Shown: positions 26,731 through 33,609, counted from the first letter of the stretch. The stretch: 64,000 bases of DNA from Chryseobacterium sp. GVT01B (GCF_019970045.1 NZ_JAHXYI010000011.1:62001-126000), one strand, 5' to 3'. A program made the numbers and translations. Notes: generated from the letters alone by a model not told the origin.

Positions 26731-27632
26731 TGGAAAGCATTACTACTAGAAACCTCAGTTATACTATAGGTTCTAAAACTATTCTGAACAATATCAACCT
26801 CAATATTCCCGAAGGCAGTATTTACGGATATCTGGGAAGAAACGGCGCGGGAAAATCAACTACGATTAAACTTCTTCTGGGACTTTTGGAATCATCGGCA
26901 GACAATATTTTTATTCAAAATAAAAGCTTACAGCAGAACCGGACAGAGATTCTTGCCAGTACAGGGAATCTGATTGAATCTCCTTGTTTTTATACCAAAC
27001 TTACCGTTTTTGAAAACCTTAAATACCTGGATATTATCTATGGCAAAGGGAACAAAAGAATTGATGAGGTGCTGGAACTGGTAGATCTTCATAATGAAAA
27101 AAAGAAAAAGGCAACAGCTCTATCAATGGGAATGAAACAGCGTCTGGGAATTGCGATGGCTATTTTTCATGATCCAAAACTTCTGATTCTGGATGAACCA
27201 CTCAACGGACTTGATCCTCAGGGAATTTTTGAAATGAGAAAACTTTTCCAGCATTTGAATGAGCAGGGAAAAACGATATTTCTTTCAAGTCATATTTTGA
27301 GCGAGCTTGAAAAAACGGCAACCCACATCGGAATTATTGAAGGCGGACAAATGATTTTTCAGGGGACAAAGAATGAACTTTTAAGCAAAGTGAAAAAAGA
27401 GGTTGTTTTAAAAGTTAATCCTGTTGAAAAGGCATTATCTCTACTGCAAGACACTTTTTCCGCAACACTGAACAATACGAACAAAATTTCAGTAAAAATC
27501 AACAATGACAAAGAATTCAACGGACTTCTCACAACGCTGGTCCAAAACGGAATTGAGATTTATGACATAGAGTCTCAAAGCACGAATCTTGAGCAGATCT
27601 TCATTAATTTAATTTCTAAAAAACATGAGTAA
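26730..27632 (+). CDS. ABC transporter ATP-binding protein, BcrA-like
   Basis: The 300-residue nucleotide-binding subunit has Walker A GRNGAGKST (residues 37-45), signature LSMGMKQR, Walker B LLILDEP and the H-loop LSSHILSELE. Its length and C-terminal extension match ABC-2 exporters of the bacitracin/lantibiotic-immunity type. It overlaps the upstream esterase gene by one base and the downstream permease gene by eight, so all three are translated as a unit. The exported substrate is unknown. Confidence 0.9.
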   Translation: MESITTRNLSYTIGSKTILNNINLNIPEGSIYGYLGRNGAGKSTTIKLLLGLLESSADNIFIQNKSLQQNRTEILASTGNLIESPCFYTKLTVFENLKYLDIIYGKGNKRIDEVLELVDLHNEKKKKATALSMGMKQRLGIAMAIFHDPKLLILDEPLNGLDPQGIFEMRKLFQHLNEQGKTIFLSSHILSELEKTATHIGIIEGGQMIFQGTKNELLSKVKKEVVLKVNPVEKALSLLQDTFSATLNNTNKISVKINNDKEFNGLLTTLVQNGIEIYDIESQSTNLEQIFINLISKKHE

Positions 27633-28407
27633 TACTAATACTTTCTTAAAAGCTTTTTCATCCGAGCAGTATAAACTCTCGAAAAACAAAGAGATTTTCG
27701 GAATTCTGCTGCTTCCTGTTCTGATCATCTTTGCAATTGATCTGTACATGGTTTATGATGTACTCCGTTCCGGAGCGCAAGAAACAGAGGGAACAGTAAA
27801 TCCCTGGAAAATGTCATTGGGAAGGACTGTATTTATGTTTTTCTATCTTCTCTACCCTATTCTGGTATCGCTTTTTGTACACGCCTGCTGTGATGTGGAA
27901 TACCGGAATAATAATTATAAAATTCTTTTTACCCTTCCGGTTTCAAAGACCAAAATATTTCTTTCAAAAGCTCTGTTTATCCAGATCACGGTTCTCTTTT
28001 CTGTGCTTTTTTCTTACCTCACGTTTTTACTGAGCGGATATCTTCTTGGGATTGCCTTTCCAAAGCTTGGATTCCAGAACTATGATTTCAGGGAAGTGAT
28101 ATTTTATATCTTTTTGAAGTTTTTCATTACGCTTTCTGCGATTGCGATGGTACAGTTGACTTTAAGTCTTCTCTTCAAAAATTTCATCTATCCTATCGGT
28201 TTCGGGGTATTCATGCTGCTTTTCACAACGATTATTCATCAAAAATCATTTGCAGATTTTCTGATTTACACCGGAGGTTACAGATCACTGGAAGATTTTC
28301 TAAACGAAAACATTGCTTTTGAAAGAATGGATTACTGTAATATCGCTGCCCTATTTATCTTCATGGCTACGAGTTTTTATCTTTTTGTAAGGAAGAAAGG
28401 GATTTAA
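27625..28407 (+). CDS. ABC-2 type transporter permease
   Basis: This 260-residue protein has about six membrane helices (near residues 22-42, 67-88, 108-135, 147-170, 180-200 and 228-250) and the ABC-2 permease pattern, with a soluble N-terminal stretch beginning FLKAFSSEQYKLSKNKE. It pairs with the overlapping ATPase gene to form an exporter of lantibiotic-immunity type. No substrate clue besides the co-transcribed esterase-like gene. Confidence 0.82.
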   Translation: MSNTNTFLKAFSSEQYKLSKNKEIFGILLLPVLIIFAIDLYMVYDVLRSGAQETEGTVNPWKMSLGRTVFMFFYLLYPILVSLFVHACCDVEYRNNNYKILFTLPVSKTKIFLSKALFIQITVLFSVLFSYLTFLLSGYLLGIAFPKLGFQNYDFREVIFYIFLKFFITLSAIAMVQLTLSLLFKNFIYPIGFGVFMLLFTTIIHQKSFADFLIYTGGYRSLEDFLNENIAFERMDYCNIAALFIFMATSFYLFVRKKGI

Positions 28408-28417
28408 TAAGGTCGAT

Positions 28418-28455
28418 GGAAGCTTGAGGATGGAAGTTACTATCTTCACGCTTCC
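28418..28455. terminator. Hairpin between convergent ABC permease and thermonuclease genes
   Basis: GGAAGC/GCTTCC ends with an inner partial stem occupy the 59-base convergent gap. No T-run follows, so termination is only suggested by position. Confidence 0.35.
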
Positions 28456-28466
28456 TTGCCCAATAT

Positions 28467-28991
28467 TTATGCTACTGCTTTTATTTTTGTTCCCGTTTTG
28501 GCGGCCTCAATTTTCTTATTATTTCTAAGCTCACGTTTCATTTTACGGTAGTCCCAGGGTGCAACCGCATTCACATCCTGCCAGAGACCGACTTTTCTAT
28601 ATTGTGCATTTTCCTGAATTTTACCTAAAGAAGCATCTTTGGAATAAGAAAAATACCACCATCCCATTCCGGCTTTAATAAGCTCTTTGGAAAGGTATTT
28701 TCCATCATCATAATAAACCTTTGCAATAGATCTCCCATATCGGTCAGTGTTCGTTTCAACAAAGCTTACCGTTTTCCCAAATACCTGGGCAGAAGTAAAC
28801 TGTTTTGCATTTTTTCCAAATGCCTGTCCACTTTCGGGACAATCGACTTCAGCCAGCCTGATTTTTTTTTGCTGATTGCCTTTTAACAGTAAAGTAATGG
28901 TATCTCCGTCTGAAATTTTAATTACTTTTCCGGTTGTTTGTGAGAATAGGAATACAGGGAAAAGTACGTACAGCAGCATTAATCGTTTCAT
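28467..28991 (-). CDS. Secreted thermonuclease (SNase-like)
   Basis: The 174-residue product has a signal peptide (MKRLMLLYVLFPVFLFS) and a staphylococcal-nuclease OB-fold: GKVIKISDGDTITL, the metal-site RLAEVDCPESGQAFG, and the active-site stretch TDRYGRSIAKVYYDDG with conserved Arg residues. It should act as an extracytoplasmic Ca2+-dependent endonuclease. The length and lack of extra domains are typical of flavobacterial members. It is a single-gene unit. Confidence 0.88.
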   Translation of the reverse strand: MKRLMLLYVLFPVFLFSQTTGKVIKISDGDTITLLLKGNQQKKIRLAEVDCPESGQAFGKNAKQFTSAQVFGKTVSFVETNTDRYGRSIAKVYYDDGKYLSKELIKAGMGWWYFSYSKDASLGKIQENAQYRKVGLWQDVNAVAPWDYRKMKRELRNNKKIEAAKTGTKIKAVA

Positions 28992-29054
28992 GGGGCAAAT
29001 ATAGGGATTAGTAGGGCTTTTTAATAAAAAAACCTTTTGTTTTGCGAGGTTTCA

Positions 29055-29417
29055 TTAATACAATTTAAAATATTGACTGTCTAAACCAAATTTTTCTTCA
29101 TAATCAAATTTTTCAATTTTATTAGAATTTTTTATAATTACATCTAAAGAACCTTTTGGTTTTACTATTGAATCTCCTACAGAAATCTTTTCCCACCAAT
29201 CACTATAAACCACTATACTATCTTTATTGCCATAGACCAAAAATGATATATTGTGATTATCATAATTAACATACTTTTTACTAACTATTGATTTTATATC
29301 CTTATCTCTAATTTCATCTAAAAAATGGCCTTCGTTTTTTGACGAAAATATAAATTTATATAAAAAAACTAATGCTGCAACGATTAAAATCACTGATAAA
29401 TTTTTATTTCTACTCAT
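29055..29417 (-). CDS. Small membrane-anchored protein of unknown function
   Basis: The 120-residue protein has one N-terminal membrane helix (LSVILIVAALVFLYKFIF) followed by a charged soluble part. No family is recognised. The third positions are very AT-rich, as in the next three genes. The sequence (for example VVYSDWWEKISVGDSIVKPKGS) is reminiscent of small lipoprotein-like accessory proteins found in toxin-immunity neighbourhoods, but this is only a resemblance. Confidence 0.55.
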   Translation of the reverse strand: MSRNKNLSVILIVAALVFLYKFIFSSKNEGHFLDEIRDKDIKSIVSKKYVNYDNHNISFLVYGNKDSIVVYSDWWEKISVGDSIVKPKGSLDVIIKNSNKIEKFDYEEKFGLDSQYFKLY

Positions 29418-29480
29418 TTAAAAAATCAATTTTTATATCCTTACAGAAACAATTTCTAACAGACTATATTTTTAATACCA

Positions 29481-30119
29481 TCACCCGTTAAAGGGCATTG
29501 CTACATATGTATTTTCAAAAATATTCAAGGGCAAAGTTTCGGTTATTGTTGAGCAGGCTTTATCACTCTCCACAATGCAGATTTTAAGTAATTCTCCACG
29601 ATGATGATAGCCATTTAAGATCAATGCCTGAATACCATCAGTATCTAAAATCCTGACAACTGCTCTAAATTTATCTACTGTATCCGTTAATTCCAGAAAT
29701 CCTAAATCAATATCAACAAATGATATATTCTCATCGGTCACAATCTGAACAAAACGTTGTCCTGTATCGTATGCAGTCAGGTCTTTAAATTTTTTATCTG
29801 CAGTTATAAGATTGGTTTCTAAGCAATCCAGATATACTTTTCGCTCTCCTGACAGGTAATTTCGGGTATGCAGCTTAGCTTCCTGTAAGATCTCAATATC
29901 ATTTCTCCTGAACGCTCTTTTCCACTCATCAATTTTTACTAAAATATCTTCATCTGCATACTCCCATAAAAACGAATACACTTTTTGATCAGGAAAAAAA
30001 TTTCCCATTTGAATTTCATCTTCGCGATTATAAAACAACCAGAAACTTTCGTACTTCAATTCATTATGTTCAAAAAAATTTGACAGGTAATAAGCATTGG
30101 TATCTCTATGTTTCTTCAT
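29481..30119 (-). CDS. Hypothetical protein, possibly immunity-related
   Basis: With the ATG at 30119 the protein has 212 residues; a longer start 13 codons upstream begins with an unlikely segment. It is acidic, soluble, with no signal peptide, and contains WLFYNREDEIQMGNFFPDQKVYSFLWEYADEDILVKIDEWKR-type sequence patterns rich in aromatic residues. No named family is recognised. The surrounding genes are all short, AT-rich and of unknown function, as often seen for orphan immunity genes. Confidence 0.5.
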   Translation of the reverse strand: MKKHRDTNAYYLSNFFEHNELKYESFWLFYNREDEIQMGNFFPDQKVYSFLWEYADEDILVKIDEWKRAFRRNDIEILQEAKLHTRNYLSGERKVYLDCLETNLITADKKFKDLTAYDTGQRFVQIVTDENISFVDIDLGFLELTDTVDKFRAVVRILDTDGIQALILNGYHHRGELLKICIVESDKACSTITETLPLNIFENTYVAMPFNG

Positions 30120-30161
30120 AAAATTAATTGAATTTTCGGCAAGCCTTTTTGCCGGCAATAA

Positions 30162-30497
30162 TTATACTTCCCAATAACCAATATATATCGGCACTGATGA
30201 ATGGATCTTCATAAAATCATCATATTCAAAAGAGTGAAAGTAAAAATCTTCAATATTGACCTCAATTTTATCAATCTTAATTTCCTGATGTAAAAAAAAT
30301 GTAAGGAATTCTTTTATAAAATCATTGATATTAATGTCTACACTCTCATCAATATATAATCCTCCATTCATCTGATTTTCAGAATAACCACCTCCCCAAA
30401 ACACAGAATTATTTTCTATAAATGCAATAAAACTGTCTACAACGTATTCCGACAAATTTTCATGAATCATTATTGTAAACTCAAATATATCTTTCAT
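30162..30497 (-). CDS. Small YggL-like protein
   Basis: The ATG at 30497 gives 111 residues. The start has a pattern like the YggL/DUF469 ribosome-associated family (EFTIMIHENLS...DSFIAFIENNSVFWGGG, with the conserved hydrophobic FIxFIE and GGG). The resemblance is by eye and moderate. It overlaps the upstream gene (30481-30885) by 17 bases. It may be a stand-alone family member or simply a lookalike immunity protein. Confidence 0.45.
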   Translation of the reverse strand: MKDIFEFTIMIHENLSEYVVDSFIAFIENNSVFWGGGYSENQMNGGLYIDESVDININDFIKEFLTFFLHQEIKIDKIEVNIEDFYFHSFEYDDFMKIHSSVPIYIGYWEV

Positions 30498-30885
30498 TAT
30501 TATTTTGATCAGTGTATAAAGTTGAAATATCAAAAGGAAACGTAATAGATCTGAGGTCCGAATTTTTTGTTTTCCTAAAAATAATATCTGAGCCAACGAA
30601 TAATGATTCTGTGTCTAATAAAAAAACATTATCATTTTTATTATTCTTTTCAAAGATCAGATTTAAGATATCACAATCCTTTTTAGTAAAAATCTTTTTC
30701 TCTATCATATTTCCAATCTGTTTAGACGATTCTTCATCTATTTTTACGCAATAATACGTTTTCTTCCCGCTGATAAACTGTCTTTGAATACAATTAAACA
30801 AATACAATTCATCATTTTCAAATGAAATAATTGAGGTTATAATATCATCATACCAATCCACTATATATAATTTAGTAATTGTCAT
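30481..30885 (-). CDS. Hypothetical small protein
   Basis: The 134-residue product (MTITKLYIVDWYDDIITSI...) has no signal peptide or membrane helix and no recognised family. Acidic and aromatic residues are plentiful, as in contact-dependent or polymorphic-toxin immunity proteins. The end overlaps the start of the next gene. Only coding potential and context support the call. Confidence 0.5.
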   Translation of the reverse strand: MTITKLYIVDWYDDIITSIISFENDELYLFNCIQRQFISGKKTYYCVKIDEESSKQIGNMIEKKIFTKKDCDILNLIFEKNNKNDNVFLLDTESLFVGSDIIFRKTKNSDLRSITFPFDISTLYTDQNNNERYI

Positions 30886-30960
30886 TTCTATTTCATTTTA
30901 TAAATTATTTTCTATCAGGCTATTTTCGTAAAACTCATAACCATTTGGAACATAAGTTTT

Positions 30961-31464
30961 TCAATCTAAATCATTTAAATAATCAAACCCTTCTAAACGG
31001 CTGTTATATCCTACACTCAAAAGATCATTTTTGATCATTCTGAGAATGTTATCCCATTCATTGATAAAATTATTTTTGTTGATAATAACAACATCCGAAA
31101 CTTCTCTCAGGTTTTCGACCCTTCTGTTCTCGTAGTGATAAGGAGCAATATCAGTCCATTCAGCTTTAATTTCTATCTCTTCATTTTTTATTGAAAAATG
31201 CCAGACTGCTGTAAAACAACTGTCTAAAAAGCTAATCCAAAAGTCATGCTCACCTATTTTAATAAACTCCAGCATATCTACTACATCATTATAAATTTGA
31301 GACAGAGAACTCCCATCCACAGGAATATGAAAGCCATTCCAACAGATAAAAATCATAAAATCATAATCTGCTTTATAAATAGTATATATTGCTTCGCTAG
31401 TATCCTGATCTTCCGGATCATAACTTCCCAGCATTGCTTTCCCTTTGGTAATAATTTTAAACAT
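30961..31464 (-). CDS. Hypothetical protein, immunity-like
   Basis: The 167-residue acidic protein (MFKIITKGKAMLGSYDPEDQDTS...) lacks a signal peptide. Features are an FICWNGFHIPVDGSSLSQIY segment and an AVWHFSIKNEEIEIKAEW segment, a beta-rich look that is common among short orphan immunity proteins. No family is recognised. It heads the row of small genes in this accessory patch. Confidence 0.5.
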   Translation of the reverse strand: MFKIITKGKAMLGSYDPEDQDTSEAIYTIYKADYDFMIFICWNGFHIPVDGSSLSQIYNDVVDMLEFIKIGEHDFWISFLDSCFTAVWHFSIKNEEIEIKAEWTDIAPYHYENRRVENLREVSDVVIINKNNFINEWDNILRMIKNDLLSVGYNSRLEGFDYLNDLD

Positions 31465-31523
31465 CTTTCTTTTTTATTAGAACTGAACTTCAATTTTTAT
31501 GGACTTAAAGAAAGGCATCAAAC

Positions 31524-31598
31524 CTAATTAATGGAAGCATTCTGAAGAGCTTTCTCAAGTACAGGAAAATAAATTTTATAAAATTTTTCTTTTTCCAT
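31524..31598 (-). pseudogene. Possible truncated N-terminus of a further small gene
   Basis: An ATG at 31598 opens 24 codons (beginning MEKEKFYKIYFPVLEKALQN) before a TAG. The start looks like real coding sequence for a small protein, but the frame stops early and I could not find a clear continuation. It is placed just beyond the accessory gene row. Confidence 0.2.
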
Positions 31599-31806
31599 TT
31601 TTCTATTATTTTAAAAACACAGTACAATGAGCACAAAGTTTCAAATTTCAAAATGAAAAACACGAGAAAAAAATGGTAAAAGAATCAGCATTTTGGAAAT
31701 AAGTTAAGTCTATGGTTATTAGTTTTGTAAAGGTAACAAAAAAGTATTGATGAAAAATTAATCAAAAATTACCTTATAATTTATTTTTTTATTTAAAAAA
31801 GTATTG

Positions 31807-31814
31807 TACCTTTG
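31807..31814 (+). promoter_or_regulatory. -7 box of the second tRNA-Pro/Arg transcript
   Basis: TACCTTTG matches TAnnTTTG and is 45 bases before tRNA-Pro copy 2, the same distance as the promoter of the first cluster to its first tRNA. The expected -33 TTTG is not clear. Confidence 0.55.
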
Positions 31815-31858
31815 CAACCGCAAAAACGAAGAAAAATCGTTTATAGGTGACCATCAAT

Positions 31859-31933
31859 CGGGGCGTAGCGTAGTCCGGTCATCGCGCCTGGTTTGGGACC
31901 AGGAGGTCGCAGGTTCGAATCCTGCCGCCCCGA
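31859..31933 (+). tRNA. tRNA-Pro (TGG), copy 2
   Basis: Same sequence as the copy at 13053, with intact acceptor, D, anticodon (TGG) and T arms. Confidence 0.95.
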
Positions 31934-31964
31934 CTGTTTTAGTAGTTTTCTCAAAATTACTTAT

Positions 31965-32038
31965 GGGTGCGTAGCTCAGCTGGATAGAGCATCTGCCTTC
32001 TAAGCAGACGGTCAAAGGTTCGAATCCTTTCGCGCTCA
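31965..32038 (+). tRNA. tRNA-Arg (TCT), copy 2
   Basis: Same sequence as the copy at 13160, with intact arms and anticodon TCT. Followed by its own short terminator. Confidence 0.95.
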
Positions 32039-32044
32039 CAAAAT

Positions 32045-32071
32045 GGCTCACAATACCCTGTGGGTCTTTTT
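32045..32071 (+). terminator. Terminator after tRNA-Arg copy 2
   Basis: GGCTCACA/TGTGGGTC form an eight-pair stem with two G-U pairs around loop ATACCC, followed by TTTTTA. It differs from the terminator after the other two tRNA-Arg copies. Confidence 0.65.
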
Positions 32072-32141
32072 ATTTCAGATCAAAAGTATGATGCTTTTGA
32101 AATCACAAAAACGAAGCAATTCGTTATAGATGATCATTAAT

Positions 32142-32216
32142 CGGGGCGTAGCGTAGTCCGGTCATCGCGCCTGGTTTGGGACCAGGAGGTCGCAGGTTCG
32201 AATCCTGCCGCCCCGA
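32142..32216 (+). tRNA. tRNA-Pro (TGG), copy 3
   Basis: Identical in sequence to copies 1 and 2; 283 bases downstream of copy 2, preceded by a related leader (ACGAAGCAATTCGTTATAGA versus ACGAAGAAAAATCGTTTATA), showing tandem duplication of the cassette. Confidence 0.95.
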
Positions 32217-32248
32217 CTGTTTTAGTAGTTTTCTCAAAATTACTTAAT

Positions 32249-32322
32249 GGGTGCGTAGCTCAGCTGGATAGAGCATCTGCCTTCTAAGCAGACGGTCAAA
32301 GGTTCGAATCCTTTCGCGCTCA
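32249..32322 (+). tRNA. tRNA-Arg (TCT), copy 3
   Basis: Intact tRNA-Arg identical to the copies at 13160 and 31965. It is the last complete tRNA before the series of damaged 3' halves. Confidence 0.95.
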
Positions 32323-32325
32323 CTT

Positions 32326-32358
32326 AAAGACTTACTAGAAATAGTAAGTCTTTTTTGT
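32326..32358 (+). terminator. Terminator after tRNA-Arg copy 3
   Basis: Same AGACTTACTA-GAAA-TAGTAAGTCT hairpin and T-run as at 13237. Confidence 0.92.
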
Positions 32359-32413
32359 TTTTAGAAGGTTACACATCTTAGTTTACAATCCAACAACGTT
32401 AATGAATAAAACA

Positions 32414-32470
32414 GGATAGAGCATCCCGATTTCAATCGGGACGGCAAAGGTTCGAATTCTTTCGCGCTCA
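32414..32470 (+). pseudogene. tRNA-Arg 3' half with replaced anticodon arm, unit A
   Basis: From GGATAGAGCA the sequence follows tRNA-Arg, but the anticodon arm is replaced by TCCCGATT-TC-AATCGGGA; variable region, T-arm and the CGCGCTCA acceptor strand return. The 5' acceptor strand and D-stem 5' side are missing, and the T-stem carries a C-to-T change, so it cannot be a working tRNA. Confidence 0.85.
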
Positions 32471-32478
32471 CAAAAACC

Positions 32479-32503
32479 TCACAATTTTATTGTGAAATTT
32501 TTT
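32479..32503 (+). terminator. Terminator after damaged tRNA unit A
   Basis: TCACAAT/ATTGTGA perfect seven-base arms with a TTT loop, followed by AATTTTTTG. Confidence 0.7.
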
Positions 32504-32560
32504 GCTTTTAGAAGGTTACACATCTTAGTTTACAATCCAACAACATTAATGAATAAAACA

Positions 32561-32617
32561 GGATAGAGCATCCCGATTTCAATCGGGACGGCAAAGGTTC
32601 GAATCCTTTCGCTCTCA
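32561..32617 (+). pseudogene. tRNA-Arg 3' half with replaced anticodon arm, unit B
   Basis: Same structure as unit A, with the same TCCCGATT-TC-AATCGGGA hairpin. The T-stem is intact but the acceptor strand has one change (CGCTCTC instead of CGCGCTC). The 5' half is missing. Confidence 0.85.
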
Positions 32618-32618
32618 C

Positions 32619-32655
32619 TTAAAGACTTACTAGAAATAGTGAGTCTTTTTTGTTT
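32619..32655 (+). terminator. Terminator after damaged tRNA unit B
   Basis: AGACTTACTA-GAAA-TAGTGAGTCT with a T-run; one G-U pair compared with the copy at 13237. Confidence 0.85.
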
Positions 32656-32730
32656 TTATTATTTTCATACAAATGATCTACGCGTTTTATTTTACGCGAA
32701 AATCATGAACTTTTTGTTTATATTAGTTCT

Positions 32731-33000
32731 ATGTGCTATTGTTATATACTTCATTCTAAATCTTTAGATAAATTCTATATCGGACACTCATGTGAATCCT
32801 TACAGGAAAGATTAAGAAAACACCTATCAGACCATAAAGGCTTTACTGCAAAAGCTAAGGATTGGATTATTGTTTATCACGAAACTTTCGATTCTAAAGC
32901 TCTCGCCTACAAAAGAGAAAGAGAAATCAAGGCATGGAAAAACAAATCAAAGATTCAAAAACTCATTAATGCCTCAAATGATATAGAGCATCCCGATTAA
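32731..33000 (+). CDS. GIY-YIG family nuclease whose 3' end lies inside a tRNA-Arg fragment
   Basis: The 89-residue protein is a minimal stand-alone GIY-YIG domain: CYIL at residues 4-7 and YIG at 16-18 form the signature pair, Arg27 and His31 the RxxxH motif, and KREREIKAWK (61-70) supplies the catalytic Glu (probably Glu63). It resembles the YhbQ/UPF0213 group; cytoplasmic DNA cleavage or repair is the usual assumption. The last residues, IEHPD, and the TAA stop are read from the tRNA-Arg fragment beginning at 32983. It lies within a series of tRNA pieces and shared terminators, suggesting it belongs to a mobile unit. Start at 32731 is the only ATG placing the signature correctly. Confidence 0.85.
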   Translation: MCYCYILHSKSLDKFYIGHSCESLQERLRKHLSDHKGFTAKAKDWIIVYHETFDSKALAYKREREIKAWKNKSKIQKLINASNDIEHPD

Positions 33001-33038
33001 AAATCGGGACGGCAAAGGTTCGAATCCTTTCGCGCTCA
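32983..33038 (+). pseudogene. tRNA-Arg 3' half with replaced anticodon arm, unit C (overlaps the GIY-YIG gene)
   Basis: From ATAGAGCA the sequence matches units A and B. The hairpin is TCCCGATT-AAA-AATCGGGA (loop changed), and the T-arm and acceptor strand CGCGCTCA are intact. The first 18 bases are also the last codons and stop of the GIY-YIG gene. Confidence 0.85.
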
Positions 33039-33072
33039 CTTAAAGACTTACTAGAAATAGTGAGTCTTTTTT
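33039..33072 (+). terminator. Terminator after damaged tRNA unit C and the GIY-YIG gene
   Basis: AGACTTACTA-GAAA-TAGTGAGTCT with a long T-run; same variant as at 32619. Confidence 0.85.
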
Positions 33073-33521
33073 TTATAAATTGACAAAAAAGTTCCAAATA
33101 TTATTCTTCACTCTTCTTTATAGTTTTAAACAGAAGCCTGGCAATATAAATAAACGATAATAAGCTTATCAAATTTCAATTAATCCCATTATTATAACGA
33201 ATCATAAGGAACAATTAAAATCAATGCCATTAATAAGGCTTTTCCTGCCTTAATGAAACAGAATACTTATCCGCAAGGCTATCCTATTCGTTTCACTGGT
33301 TAAAAACACCGTTTCACCAACTAATTTTGCAGCATCAGCTTATCTTTTACTTTTATAGACGAAAAGACCTGTTACTTTTACATGGTAAATGTTGCCGCAA
33401 GGTCACTTAGTTAGTTTAATTAGTATTAAGGAAACATTGATTAAGGATCAATAAAAATCTTTTTGTGCACTTTAATTCCCTGTAGCCTTTATGGCTCAAC
33501 TATACACTTAATCATGTTTGG

Positions 33522-33551
33522 TAGGATTGGTTTGTTCCAATCCTATTTTTT
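33522..33551 (+). terminator. Stand-alone rightward terminator
   Basis: TAGGATTGG/CCAATCCTA perfect nine-base arms with a TTTGTT loop are followed by seven T. The nearest upstream rightward gene ends 520 bases away and has its own terminator. Confidence 0.85.
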
Positions 33552-33563
33552 TACATTTATACA

Positions 33564-33593
33564 ATAAAAAAACCGCTGTGGTTACAACGGTTT
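33564..33593 (-). terminator. Terminator of the SH3-like protein gene
   Basis: AAACCG/CGGTTT outer arms with inner TGT/ACA pairs; on the minus strand a T-run follows (A-run at 33566-33572). Confidence 0.75.
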
Positions 33594-33609
33594 AATTTAT
33601 TTTGAGATA

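Larger units (their letters stand above)
31465..31858. other. Intergenic region upstream of the second tRNA cluster
   Basis: Holds the possible gene remnant at 31524-31598 and, near the right end, a -7 box for the tRNA genes at 31807-31814. The rest is featureless AT-rich sequence. Confidence 0.5.
32363..32618 (+). repeat. Tandem repeat, period 147 bp, carrying tRNA-Arg 3' halves
   Basis: Two units start at AGAAGGTTACACATCTTAG (32363 and 32510). The matching part is about 109 bases (32363-32471 and 32510-32618), with about three substitutions seen. Each unit holds the 3' tail of the tRNA cassette repeat, a short AT-rich bridge and a tRNA-Arg 3' half with hairpin. The two units end in different terminators. 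Confidence 0.85.
33073..33609. other. Long gene-free region with structured elements
   Basis: No ORF with coding character was found. It contains a TAAGGC/GCCTTA hairpin near 33235-33255, a strong rightward terminator at 33522-33551 with no gene in front of it, and the terminator of the SH3-like gene at 33564-33593. A small RNA ending at 33551 is possible. Confidence 0.5.

Noticed and set aside
30898..30960. Start-less open frame (containing YVPNGYEFYEN) after the gene at 30961
   Set aside because: No start codon and only 20 codons; may be a gene fragment, but the evidence is too weak for a feature.
32705..32767. Hydrophobic 20-codon ORF overlapping the start of the GIY-YIG gene
   Set aside because: Different frame, short and overlapping a gene with clear motifs; AT-rich DNA often gives such frames.
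31859..33075. CRISPR-like impression from repeated units
   Set aside because: The repeats are tRNA cassettes, tRNA halves and shared terminators; spacers are not regular and no cas gene is nearby.
33355..33410. A stretch (GACGAAAAGACC) resembling the 23S rRNA domain V sequence around the peptidyl-transferase centre
   Set aside because: The similarity is short and does not continue on either side; treated as coincidence.
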